DNA of 64,000 nucleotides from Flaccisagitta enflata (taxonomy: Eukaryota > Chaetognatha > Sagittoidea > Aphragmophora). Each line of letters starts with the position of its first letter. The first letter of the stretch is position 1. The stretch lies in the NCBI GenBank assembly GCA_965153355.1, contig OZ231126.1:2046001-2110000 (forward strand), given 5' to 3'. The translations under genes were made by a program, and so were the position numbers. Shown in pieces: positions 1-9,497 of the stretch. The notes beneath the pieces were generated by a model. It saw only the letters and a list, made by a program, of their open reading frames with translations, did no database searches and had not been told where the DNA came from.

Positions 1-547
1 CTCAATTCCACTTTTGCTTTTCTCGCTTATTTAACCTTGATTCCCGCGAAGCGGAGAAAAACATACGATGTGATTCTGATTTCCGAATGATGCTAGATTT
101 TTTTTCCTTTCACTCATTGCCTATTTAATTACTATTATTGAATGATACCCGATCCCGCGCAGCGGAGAAAATTGGCATATGGCAAAAAATGATAATAGTG
201 ATGAATGAAATAGCCATGAATTAAAACCCGCACAGCGGAGAAAAATTGAAAAATAATCAGAATTTTAATTTTTATTCTTTTTTTTGTTTCTCGAATAAAA
301 ATAAGATAGATTCATTCAATCTAACCAGTGATGTGACTCAAATATTCATTAAAATCAAACAAATGAAATAGCCTAACAAAATGAATTATGCATATCATAA
401 ATGCCAAATCCATAATTTTAGAATATTTTATTTTAATAACATTATTCAAGCTAAAATAAGACAAGATTTTGTATATCAAAAATCCTGCAAAATACTGCAT
501 ATTTAGCTGATGCCTACCCTTGTTTAAATGTCTAGACGGATGCCTAA

Positions 548-690
548 TTATTATTTCTGTTTTCATACCCGCTCGGCGGAGGTAGAATTATTGATTCTGT
601 TTTCATACCCGCTCGGCGGAGGTAGAATTATTGATTCTGTTTTCATACCCGCTCGGCGGAGGAAAATGCATTTTTGATTCTGTTTTCATA
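548..690. repeat. Tandem 40-bp units inside the hairpin array
   Basis: Three near-identical 40-bp units, each holding one CCCGC-TCG-GCGGAGG hairpin (568, 608, 648), show that part of the array grew by local tandem duplication. The remaining hairpins sit in unrelated spacer sequence. Confidence 0.8.
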
Positions 691-990
691 CCCGCCCAGC
701 GGAGAAAAATGCATATTGTTTACTTCGGAAAATGTCGGATTAAGTTAGATATAACCTTTCCCACAAAGTGGAGGCATTAATAGGCACCTTACCCACAAGG
801 TGGAGGCATTAATAGGTACCCTTCCCACAAGGTGGAGAACTTAATAGTAACTATTCCCACAAGGTGGAGACATTAATATTTATTTAGCAACTGCCCATTA
901 TTGTACCCGCTATAGCGGAGGATTAAAACCATTAAAGCATGGGCGGATGCCCTAAACATTGCCCGCTAAGCGGAGGAAATTAGCTACTGG

Positions 991-1014
991 TAGCTTCGGC
1001 AGTATGCGCAAAAA
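991..1014 (+). repeat. TAGCTTCGGCAG...GCGCAAA motif, copy 1
   Basis: First of three copies of a roughly 28-base motif. It holds a GC-TTCG-GC mini-hairpin and the word GCGCAAA, followed by an A/T run. Meaning unknown; GCTTCGGCAG also occurs in the 5' stem of metazoan U6 snRNA, but nothing else of U6 is present. Confidence 0.6.
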
Positions 1015-1104
1015 TTCCCCTAAGAAAGGGAGAGGTTCAATACCTTATGTTGACTAGGCTGAGGCCTAAGAATAGCCCGCTAGGCGGAGATAAAATACAT
1101 ATCC

Positions 1105-1133
1105 TTAGCTTCGGCAGAATGCGCAAATTTTTT
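1105..1133 (+). repeat. TAGCTTCGGCAG...GCGCAAA motif, copy 2
   Basis: Second copy of the motif, ending in a run of seven or more T. Confidence 0.6.
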
Positions 1134-2508
1134 GCTATGCTATAAAAAAAAAAAAAAAAAAAAAACTTTGCAACAATGTTAGGATCAATTAAAAATAATA
1201 GCGCATTATTAAAAATGATATGCATAATTCATCTTACCATAAACAGTATCATAAATTCTGAATAATATTACATAAACCCGTTGAACGGAGAAAACATAAT
1301 TGTGAGATTCAATTTCCTTTCTTAAGCCAAGAGCACCCAAGCTCACTCATGATTGAAGTTTTTTATTTTTAAAGAAAATCCTTAGTCATCAGAAGATACA
1401 GAAATGAAATCATAGAATAGCTACCAGCAAAATATCATTAAATTGTAATCAATACTAAAATCCCCGTAACGGATAAATGATTAATTATGAAAAATATTCA
1501 ATACTGGGCTAACTAATGGTTATTCAGTATGAATTGACTAAATCCCGCGAAGCGGAGAGTAAATGTTATGCCCATTACTATCTTTGACAGTATAGGAAAT
1601 TATTTTAATAACTCAAAATAACCATTAGTTGGCAGCTAGTAGAAAATTTTTTAAATGCTCAAACCCCAACAGGGAAGATATTGATACCCGCTAAGCGGAG
1701 GTAAAATCCATGATACACGTAGCATAAATTTAATATCAACACCCGCAAAGCGGAGAAATAATTTATGAGCATGAATCATGATTTTGATACTAATACCCGC
1801 GAAGCGGAGAAATATTCATGATGCATGAAACATGATACTTAATATTGATACCCGCGAAGCGGAGAGAAGATCATGATGCACGTAGCATAATACTTGATAC
1901 TGAAACCCGCAGAGCGGAGAGAAAAGAAATTAGTAATGCATAAAATGATACTTAATGCTAATACCCGCAAGCGGAGATAAATTCATGATACTTAATACTG
2001 AAACCCGTGAAGCGGGGAAGAAAATTCTAAAATGATTTTTTTTTATCTAAATAATTATACTGCAACTATTTAAAGAATTGCATGACATGATGCTTTATAC
2101 TAAATCCCAAAGATGGGAAGAAAAGCATGAAATTCTTTTATCCTTGGTATAAATTGCCTAAACCCGCGCAGCGGAGAATGAGATCAAAAATTTTTTTTAC
2201 TTTTGCTCATATGAATGATATTGAAACCCGCAAAGCGGAGAAACAAAAATTTTTTGATATTGAATCCCACGGAGCGGGGAAGAAAATCATGATGCACTAT
2301 GATTTTAATGATCATTGATGTTAAAAAATTGTCCCCGCGTAGCGGATGAAGAAAATCATGATGCACTATGATTCTAATGATCATTGATGTTAAAAAGTTG
2401 TTCCCGCGTAGCGGATGAAAAATGTCATGATGCAATATGATTTTAATGATGATTAATGTTTTAAAATGTTCCCCGCATAGCGGATGAAATAAATCAAAAA
2501 CCTATTTG

Positions 2509-2539
2509 TTAGCTTCGGCAGAATGCGCAAATTTTTTTT
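2509..2539 (+). repeat. TAGCTTCGGCAG...GCGCAAA motif, copy 3
   Basis: Third copy, essentially identical to the copy at 1105 and again followed by a T-run. It marks the downstream edge of the hairpin array. Confidence 0.6.
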
Positions 2540-2838
2540 GATATGAGCAAAAACTTGAAGAATAGATCATGATTGACAAAGATTTTTTTTTAGAAAAATG
2601 TTAAGATAATACATGGCATCACGGAAATCAGAATTACATGAAATCACCCTCATAAAAGTCACTTTTTTTTCATTCATGATATGATAGTAATTGAGTTGAA
2701 CGCACCCGAAATATACATGAAAATAAGGAAACCGGATATGAGAAAGAAAATGCATTTAATAACATGATCATAACAAAAACAAATGAAACTTCCGCTACAT
2801 CGAGTTGTACAAAAATGTTTTGCTTTAAGTCGAGATGA
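2540..2838. other. AT-rich spacer upstream of the ORF cluster
   Basis: No hairpin copies, no ORF worth calling and no clear promoter motif were seen. It probably holds the upstream or leader region of the first long ORF. Confidence 0.5.
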
Positions 2839-3315
2839 GTGATTAAACTGTTTTGTTATTGTTTATGCACTATGTTTTGTTTACTCACAGAACAAATAAT
2901 TAAAGTGGCTGAATCTGTTGACACTACATCGATTGCTAGGCAAGCCGAGCAATTGGTAGAAAAAACCAAAGACGAACTTTTGCTAGAGTATAAGAGGCAA
3001 TTGTCTCAAAGTCAATTGAGAAATACGATCCATCAGTGCATAAATAGCAATTTGAGCGACAAAATCGAACTGATAAGAATCGAAAATCGTCATCTTAAGA
3101 CATTGAACAAAAATCTTCGCGAATTAGCCATCTCGAGTGAAGCAGCATTACAAAACAATACTCTTGACACTAGAATTAAAATACTGCGTGAATTAGTGAG
3201 AAATTGGCGTGAAAGCGTAACAACTTTGGAGGCGGCAAACACCGCTAACGACGCTCTTCGGCAACGGGCGGAAATCGAGGCGCTTGAATATCGACAAAGG
3301 CTTGAGGATATTTGA
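2839..3315 (+). CDS. Coiled-coil ORF (158 codons) upstream of RING/zinc-knuckle ORF
   Basis: Function unknown. After a short hydrophobic N-terminus the predicted protein is helical and charged, with heptad-like spacing of Leu/Ile over residues ~60-155, typical of a coiled coil. The ATG at 2839 is the first available, but TTACTCACAG at 2881-2890 resembles a splice acceptor, so the true coding exon may start at 2891 and the hydrophobic start may be an artefact. The stop TGA (3313-3315) is followed two bases later by the ATG of the next frame (3318), in the -1 frame. This could be termination-reinitiation, an intron, or a single-base error joining the coiled coil to the RING finger. Base composition matches the next ORF, which supports a shared origin. 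Confidence 0.55.
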   Translation: MIKLFCYCLCTMFCLLTEQIIKVAESVDTTSIARQAEQLVEKTKDELLLEYKRQLSQSQLRNTIHQCINSNLSDKIELIRIENRHLKTLNKNLRELAISSEAALQNNTLDTRIKILRELVRNWRESVTTLEAANTANDALRQRAEIEALEYRQRLEDI

Positions 3316-3317
3316 GG

Positions 3318-6300
3318 ATGGAAAGGGACGGTATTAGAGGCGTGAGCTTGGAGTGTGGTGCTTGTGATGTCGTTGGCAGCCCGTTGGAGTCTGAATGGAG
3401 GTTGTTTTTGAATTGCCCTCATAGTGTGCACAAAGAATGTGCGGAAGGATGTGAGGGAGTCTGTCCCAAATGCGGATCCGCGTCGCCGTTCAGAATTGTC
3501 AATAGGGAGATTGTCACGTCCATCGAATTGGATAAGAGATTAAAGAAGGCGCTGAACAAGCACGAGACGAAAAAGAAGCATCTGATGGCGACGTTGGACC
3601 GTTCGGCGGGGGCATGGAGAAGTTTGGATCGCGTGATGAAATATCGCGTAGTGCAAGCGAGAGAGAAGCGGAAGTGGAGAATTAAGCAGAGGCTGCACAA
3701 CGAAAAGAAAGGGCGTAGATTGAATGACGCCGATGACGACGCCGAATCCGTCGGCACTTCCGGCGACGCCGAGGAATCCGCCGATAACGCCGCCGACGCC
3801 GCCAAATTAGGTGGCGAGAGTCGATCGGTGGAAGGCGAGGAAACGGGGGAGGAGAGAGACAAGCCATATCGAGGCGCGGAGACGCCGGATTCATCGGTCA
3901 TTCCTCCAATACCTGAGGAAGTGAGAAGAGAAGAGAAAGAAAGGCGTGACAAGGAAGAAATGGATAAAGCCTGGAAAGCGGTCAAAGAGGACATAATCAG
4001 AGGTTTGGGTGAAGATTTTGAAGGCGAGCCTGAAAAGGCAGCAGAGCTGTGTCTGTCCAACTTATTATTGGACGTCATTCAGTCGCATGAAATGCAGGAT
4101 GATTTGGCTCGCCAATGCGTTGGTTACCTAGACAACGTCACGGAGAATCAGGCGTTAGTGATGGAGTCGTTGTCCAAGACTCAACCGACGTTGTACAACG
4201 ACCTCATGGAGGCTCTTCCGGATGCTGAGGAAGACTTGAATGAGGCAGCGAGAATCATTTCTGAAATGAACAAGGAAAGAAATTATCAAAGGCACGCTCT
4301 TGAGCAACTTACAAAGTTCCAATCGACGCTGGAAATACGTCAAAGGGAGCAAAAAGAAGAAGATGAGGGCGTCGACAGGTCACCAAAGCCCCTTCAAGCC
4401 GTCCAAGAGACGATAGAACTGGGCAAAGAATTTGGGATCCATATCCAGACGATAAGGTCTGACGCCGCCGATCGCGTAGCCCTAGAAATGGAAAGAAGAG
4501 GAAGGGATTTGCCGGTTAATGCGTCAATCGTTGACATAATGACCATGTGTGACCTAAACAGAGAGATTCCTCCTCAGGGCAGAAGAGTTGACGTCTTCAA
4601 ATTCGACCGGGAAAAGCCCCCAAATTCCATCCCTGAATTGGTGAAGGAGGTGGAAGAATTAAAAAGGCAAAGAAACAGTTTTGCCTTGATGCTCAAAATG
4701 ACAGCCATTAGGCTTGAAATTTCAGAAAGGGGGATAAGAAACAGAGATAACACGCATGCAAAAATGGTTAGATTCCAAGAAGTGCGTCAAGAGCAGAACG
4801 AAGAAGTGCACATGGCCTTTGAAGTATTTATTTCCATGCTTCTTTCCGAGCTTTGCCGTGAAAGATTGATCCGGCAAGAGGCCCTCAAGATTTTGGAGGA
4901 GGTTCCCGAAAGAGCATCAGCCATGGTGGCCATGTTCAGGATGGACGGTCCACAAGATGACATGGGTGAAAAGAAAAAGATGACAATTCATCGAGATTCC
5001 ATGGCCTGTGACATCGATTTGGTGTCAAGAAAGTTGGCGACGGGGTTACCGCCTGAAGAAAAAGAAGAGAGGCTGGCGCAAATCAAAGATGGCATGACCC
5101 AGAAAATGAATCTGGTTTGGGCTGAGCCTCAGCCGGTGGACAAAAGATGGACCAAAGGTATGGCAGAAGCTCTATGGGAAGAGATGACCAATCCCGTACC
5201 GCAACTGGAATCCCTCGAAAGGAAAGAGGAGGAAGACAAAGGACCTTTGCCGCCAATAGTGCCGCTGTCCGATGAGAGGAGACAAGAGGCCCTGAACTTA
5301 GCAATCGCGGAAAGTGGAGGACCAAGATTGGGCCCTCATGATTCATACAAACCGCTTAGTCAGACAGAAAGAAGAGCGTTCATCAACGATCCATGGGTGC
5401 AAAAGATGAACAACGACTTCATGATGTGGAGCAACATCAATCTGCTCAAAATCCCAATTGATTACGAGGGGGTTAGAAAGGAGTGGGAGGATGCAGATTT
5501 GGAGACGGAGGAGGAAAAGGAAGAGAAGAAGAAGAATAAGAAAGGAAAGGAAGGAAAAAAGCAAAAGAGCAAGAAGGCCAAAGAAGGAGAAATGCTAACA
5601 ACAAAAGAAGAGTTGGAAGAAATGAAGAAGAGGGGAGGAGAAGACCAAGAAAAGACGGGTAAGGCGGGAATGATGGTCCAATGGACAAATCCCGACGGCT
5701 CATTGGAATTGCAATATTTCCCGCCCGAAGAAATTCCACGTCTGATAGAGGCCGAAAGAAGAGTAAATCAAAGAAAGGAGATTGAAAGGGAAATGAACGC
5801 CTTCTTTGGAGTCAAGAATTCTGACAGCGAAGATAGCAGTGAAGAAGATGAAAAATCCAAACCGCAAAGTTCACCGCCATCAAAAGCATCGCCCAGAGGC
5901 GCGAGTGGTAGTTCACCGAAGGCGATGTCTCTCCACACCCATTCAAGACAGCCAACACCGGGCAGAGGCCGTCCAGGTGCGTCTAGTTCCCCGTCAAACA
6001 TGGGAAAGACGTTCAGAGGCCCGAGGGAATTGACGTGCTGGCATTGTGGGATCAAAGGTCACCACATAAATGATTGCCCCACGATCAAGTGTTGGCGGTG
6101 CGGTGAAACAGGTCATCATCAAAAGGTCTGCCAGGCCCCGAAAACGACGAAGGAAATCTGGGATGGGGCCGACAAAGATGGCAAGAAAGAGAAGAAGGAT
6201 GACGACCAAGACAAGAAGAAAGATGGAAGTGGGCCGTCAATCTGTGCGGTAGAAATGGTGGAAATGGAAGGTCCTTCAGAAAATGAAGAGGAAGAAGAGA

Positions 6301-7499
6301 AGGAGCAGTTGGCTATGTTGGAGGAGGTTGAGTCCGACGACGATTGGATTAACCATCCACCTGGTCTTGCTTATCCCAGCTCTGAATCAGAAACCGAGAA
6401 TGATCTGATTGACAACAAGTCGATTGTGTTGGAAGAAGAGATGCAACAGAAGCTGAGCAAAAATCAGAAAAGAAAGCTCAGAGTGAAGAGGAAAAAAGAG
6501 TACAAAAAATCGCTTAGAGCAGCCTCTGATGGCACAAACACAATTGCAGCCCAGTCAGAGGAGCCAATTGCAGAAGCAAGCCCTGAAGGAGCAGAAGGTC
6601 ATTCAAAAGCTCCACCAACTCTTCCGTCAGAAGCACCGGCGACAAACAGCCAAGGGGCAACCTCAGACACATTGATCATGTCTGAGCGACAAAAGAAAGA
6701 TGAGCAAATCAAAGAAATGATAGCCATTGAGCCTAAAGGAGGAGATATGGTTTTTAAAGTAGTTGACAAGATGCTACTCAACCGTCTCTTCGAAAGCGTG
6801 CTGGAGGAGAATGTAAAGGAAATGGTGCTCAGCTTCCAGGGCCAATTCTTTCGTCAAGGCTACGAGTCCACCTCCAATGAGGGCATATTTGTCCCAGAAG
6901 CACAGATGACAATCCAGGAAGCCCTTGGATATCATTTTTTGATCTGGCATTGCGAAGATTGGATCGTTCAGAAATATGGGGAAAAACCCAAGTTGCGAAC
7001 TGAAGCAGAAATGCAAGACATCAATGCAAAGAAGATTTCTGCAATATGCAGAATGCTTCACTATGCACGAAGGTGCGCGAAATTGATGAAAATCAAAGGT
7101 GACATCAAATCAAACGAATCTCATGCAATCACCATGTGTGCTGTTAACGCCGGCAGTGATGATGAAATGGAGCACGAGGCATCTAAAGGACAAGAGGTGA
7201 TTGTCGATTCAGAAGAGGAGAGTGAAGTACCGGTGATCAAAGTCCTCGGGGGCGACGATGATGAAACCGACGCACCTCCGCGCATCATTGACGCTAGACC
7301 TCTGGATTGTCACAAAGTGTGCCAGGCTTACACATCAGCTCATGACAGTCTGATACCCGAGATAGCCGACAAAATGGAGCAAGGACCGCCCGATGACGAT
7401 TTGCAATTTGGGGATACAATCCAAAGTGAATATTTGAACAAAGGCGAAAGTAACCTTGGGGACAAAAAAAATGGCGGATTTTTGAAACCTTTCTTTTGA
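3318..7499 (+). CDS. Very long RING-H2 and double CCHC zinc-knuckle ORF
   Basis: About 1,390 codons. Counting from the open frame at 3312, residues 15-54 fit a RING-H2 finger with spacing C-x2-C-x16-C-x1-H-x2-H-x2-C-x7-C-x2-C (C15, C18, C35, H37, H40, C43, C51, C54). The middle is Glu/Lys-rich and helical, with a Lys-rich stretch near 735-760 and an acidic/Ser-rich linker near 835-900. Two retroviral-type CX2CX4HX4C knuckles follow at 909-922 and 927-940. RING-H2 fingers usually mean ubiquitin ligase activity, and paired CCHC knuckles are typical of Gag or other nucleic-acid-binding proteins; both are inferences. No protease, RT or integrase motif is seen. The last ~16 codons before the stop come from an inserted 607-bp element starting at 7453, so the natural C-terminus is the frame continuing at 8062. 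This could be a Gag-like gene of an unrecognised element or a domesticated one. Confidence 0.75.
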   Translation: MERDGIRGVSLECGACDVVGSPLESEWRLFLNCPHSVHKECAEGCEGVCPKCGSASPFRIVNREIVTSIELDKRLKKALNKHETKKKHLMATLDRSAGAWRSLDRVMKYRVVQAREKRKWRIKQRLHNEKKGRRLNDADDDAESVGTSGDAEESADNAADAAKLGGESRSVEGEETGEERDKPYRGAETPDSSVIPPIPEEVRREEKERRDKEEMDKAWKAVKEDIIRGLGEDFEGEPEKAAELCLSNLLLDVIQSHEMQDDLARQCVGYLDNVTENQALVMESLSKTQPTLYNDLMEALPDAEEDLNEAARIISEMNKERNYQRHALEQLTKFQSTLEIRQREQKEEDEGVDRSPKPLQAVQETIELGKEFGIHIQTIRSDAADRVALEMERRGRDLPVNASIVDIMTMCDLNREIPPQGRRVDVFKFDREKPPNSIPELVKEVEELKRQRNSFALMLKMTAIRLEISERGIRNRDNTHAKMVRFQEVRQEQNEEVHMAFEVFISMLLSELCRERLIRQEALKILEEVPERASAMVAMFRMDGPQDDMGEKKKMTIHRDSMACDIDLVSRKLATGLPPEEKEERLAQIKDGMTQKMNLVWAEPQPVDKRWTKGMAEALWEEMTNPVPQLESLERKEEEDKGPLPPIVPLSDERRQEALNLAIAESGGPRLGPHDSYKPLSQTERRAFINDPWVQKMNNDFMMWSNINLLKIPIDYEGVRKEWEDADLETEEEKEEKKKNKKGKEGKKQKSKKAKEGEMLTTKEELEEMKKRGGEDQEKTGKAGMMVQWTNPDGSLELQYFPPEEIPRLIEAERRVNQRKEIEREMNAFFGVKNSDSEDSSEEDEKSKPQSSPPSKASPRGASGSSPKAMSLHTHSRQPTPGRGRPGASSSPSNMGKTFRGPRELTCWHCGIKGHHINDCPTIKCWRCGETGHHQKVCQAPKTTKEIWDGADKDGKKEKKDDDQDKKKDGSGPSICAVEMVEMEGPSENEEEEEKEQLAMLEEVESDDDWINHPPGLAYPSSESETENDLIDNKSIVLEEEMQQKLSKNQKRKLRVKRKKEYKKSLRAASDGTNTIAAQSEEPIAEASPEGAEGHSKAPPTLPSEAPATNSQGATSDTLIMSERQKKDEQIKEMIAIEPKGGDMVFKVVDKMLLNRLFESVLEENVKEMVLSFQGQFFRQGYESTSNEGIFVPEAQMTIQEALGYHFLIWHCEDWIVQKYGEKPKLRTEAEMQDINAKKISAICRMLHYARRCAKLMKIKGDIKSNESHAITMCAVNAGSDDEMEHEASKGQEVIVDSEEESEVPVIKVLGGDDDETDAPPRIIDARPLDCHKVCQAYTSAHDSLIPEIADKMEQGPPDDDLQFGDTIQSEYLNKGESNLGDKKNGGFLKPFF

Positions 7500-8059
7500 A
7501 CCATAACGCGATACAACGTAAGAAAAATGGATTAAACTTGGTGATGCCTGTAAAGCCCTTCAAAACATCTTTCATTTGAGTCGTGTCTGGTATCTGTAGC
7601 TTTATCCGATTAGAAATGGCATAGGTTTGAAGAAAAATATCACCAATTGGAAAAAGGGCAAATATTGTCTTTTTTTTCGATTAGCAATTTTTGTCTCAAC
7701 GTTTTTCTTAATAATGCAATTCAGAATTGCCACAGCTACTTGATATCCGTGAGCAAATTAAAGAGCTTTGAATTTTCTTCAAAATGGCGCCAAGAACGAA
7801 TTTGTTACTCAATGCGTTTAGTTTCTATGTTTCAACAAACAAAAACATGCAAATCCTAAAGTGAATTCTCAAATTCCAGACAACCTGTTTTCATCCCAAT
7901 GCCATTTCTAAACGAAAAAAGCTAGGACAAGCAGCAACGTCTCATTTGAAAGATCTTTCGCAGAGCTTCAAAATGGTCACCAATTTTTTATAGTTTTTCG
8001 CAATTTAAGATAGATAGAATTAGTTTTCCAAAATCCGCCATTTTTTATGTCCCCAAGGT
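7453..8059. mobile_element. Fold-back MITE (TA target) splitting the long ORF
   Basis: A 607-bp element with inverted ends ACCTTGGGGACA / TGTCCCCAAGGT. The inverted similarity extends imperfectly across most of both halves. It is flanked by TA at 7451-7452 and 8060-8061, as expected for Tc1/mariner-type insertion. It encodes nothing. Element plus one TA is 609 bp, a multiple of three, so its loss would rejoin the frames on either side. Confidence 0.85.
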
Positions 8060-8129
8060 TATCGAAATTGTATCCAGGTCTCAAACAGTCATCATTCTCT
8101 CGAGAGAACAAGGTCAGGGCAAAGTAGGC

Positions 8130-9497
8130 ATGATCTCGTATGACAGCATGCAGCATCAAGACATGGTGAAGAATGGTGGCTGGTTGCACGACGAGAGTGA
8201 AATGGAAGAGCTAGAAAAGCAGATCTTATCGGGTGAGAAATCAGGATCAATCATGAAATTGCACAAAAGAATCGAAGGGACGGACAAAGTGGCCCTCGTC
8301 AAAGCTTTATGGTCACCAGGCAAAACAATCATACGACCAAGAAATCCGTCACCCGGGCTATCGCCTGTCGAATTCATCCATTACCTGCGCTGCCAAGGCA
8401 ATCAAGACGCGATTGTGGGGCAGGAAATCTCAGCGGCGTTCACACAGATTGATGGCAAAACCGTTGTTGAGCTTTCGGCGGCGAAAAGAAAACGTTCGCC
8501 ATCTCCATTCGAGAAAAACAAGAGGAAGGACAGCGACGTCAACATCGTGGGCGCCATCACCATCGACGACGATATCACCAGCGGTGACAACGACGAGAAT
8601 TTCATCCCAAACGTCCGCCTGGAAGAAGTTGAAGGGGATGAAGAGGAGGAGGAAAGGCGAGAAGAGGTGAATGAAGAGGCAATCGATCAAGTTGCGGAGC
8701 AGCAACCAGGCGCATCTGCAGCATCAAACACTTCATCTGCGGAGGAAACCCAAAACCAAACTCCGGCAGATGAAGGTCCCTCAGCAACGCCACTCACGGC
8801 AGAATCATTGGAAGTGGTGCGACCAAAGGCGTTGACAAAAAGCCAAGAAGAATTATTGGCAGAAATGGCAGTAATGGCGGGTAAATTGGAGAAAAAGAAC
8901 AAAGAAGTGGCCTGCCTCGTCAACAAGGTTAAAAAGCTTAAATGGGAGCTCAATCTTCGTTCACCCGTGGACAGATGGAAGGTGTTGAAGGGCAAATGGC
9001 CAAGAACCCCTTCGATGGAAATGAAAGCGGAAATTGTCGGAGTCCCCTTGCACATCTTGGAGCAAAACGAATTGCTGATGGAGTTGAATCAGTCGGAGGT
9101 GGCAGGAAGGGCGATGATATCCGGCGAAATCCGTCAAGCTGGCGAGACGATAACGGAAGCGGTAAATCGTCTCGGTCCAATGGGACTGAAAAATAGGAGA
9201 AAAGAATTACAAGCCAGCTCGGATTTGGAATGGAAAAAGTTAGTCCCCAAAACCTACGACGAGATCAAGGAAGAGGTTTTGGAGGCCGCGCGTGCGGAAG
9301 AGCAGCATTATCACTTCCGCGCGGAACGCATCGCAACACGCGCGAGAGAAAGATACCAGCCCGCGGAATGGTATTTTGGTCCTTCCTTCGGCGAGCTCTT
9401 GGAGCAGGAAGCCGAAAATAGAAGGCGAATCAACGCGGCGCGACAAGGTTCTTTCCAAGCGAATGTCACGCAATTGGACGACGACAAAAGTGGCTAA
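8130..9497 (+). CDS. Acidic/coiled-coil ORF, continuation of the RING/zinc-knuckle frame
   Basis: The first ATG is at 8130, but the same frame is open from 8062, directly after the TA copy flanking the inserted element, and it is the frame of the upstream RING/zinc-knuckle ORF. It is therefore best read as the displaced C-terminal ~478 codons of that protein. From the ATG, residues ~145-190 are very acidic, ~235-290 are coiled-coil-like, and the last 120 residues are Arg/Glu-rich helix with several Trp and Tyr. No known catalytic domain was recognised. If the insertion is a fixed disruption this is a broken remnant; if the ATG at 8130 is used it could be a separate protein. The absence of other frame-breaking changes suggests that the insertion is young. 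Confidence 0.65.
   Translation: MISYDSMQHQDMVKNGGWLHDESEMEELEKQILSGEKSGSIMKLHKRIEGTDKVALVKALWSPGKTIIRPRNPSPGLSPVEFIHYLRCQGNQDAIVGQEISAAFTQIDGKTVVELSAAKRKRSPSPFEKNKRKDSDVNIVGAITIDDDITSGDNDENFIPNVRLEEVEGDEEEEERREEVNEEAIDQVAEQQPGASAASNTSSAEETQNQTPADEGPSATPLTAESLEVVRPKALTKSQEELLAEMAVMAGKLEKKNKEVACLVNKVKKLKWELNLRSPVDRWKVLKGKWPRTPSMEMKAEIVGVPLHILEQNELLMELNQSEVAGRAMISGEIRQAGETITEAVNRLGPMGLKNRRKELQASSDLEWKKLVPKTYDEIKEEVLEAARAEEQHYHFRAERIATRARERYQPAEWYFGPSFGELLEQEAENRRRINAARQGSFQANVTQLDDDKSG

Larger units (their letters stand above)
43..2490. repeat. Array of ~33 mini-hairpins CCNN-loop-NNGG
   Basis: About 33 copies of a 12-15 base motif, mostly CCCGC, a 2-4 base loop, then GCGGAG, recur every 40-190 bp in AT-rich DNA. 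Starts include 43, 154, 227, 568, 608, 648, 691, 760, 792, 824, 856, 906, 962, 1076, 1277, 1544, 1687, 1742, 1796, 1851, 1906, 1964, 2003, 2163, 2227, 2333, 2403 and 2471. Loops vary freely (GAA, GCA, ACA, TCG, AAA, TAA, TGA). The stems also vary, but as pairs: CCGC/GCGG in most, CCAC/GTGG at 760-868, CCGT/ACGG at 1277 and 1463, CCCA/TGGG near 2106. The array stops about 350 bp before the first long ORF. It is not a CRISPR array, because spacing is irregular and each repeat is a short palindrome. Function unknown; seen directly. Confidence 0.85.

Noticed and set aside
991-1133. U6 snRNA gene
   Set aside because: Only ten bases match; the ACAGAGA box and the rest of U6 are absent.
43-2490. CRISPR-like array
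   Set aside because: Repeats are 12-15 bases, palindromic, of variable sequence and irregular spacing; the surroundings are eukaryotic and no cas-like gene is present.
3419-4078. Antisense ORF of 219 codons within the RING ORF
   Set aside because: Shadow of a high-GC, charged coding region; Ser-rich composition mirrors the sense codons.
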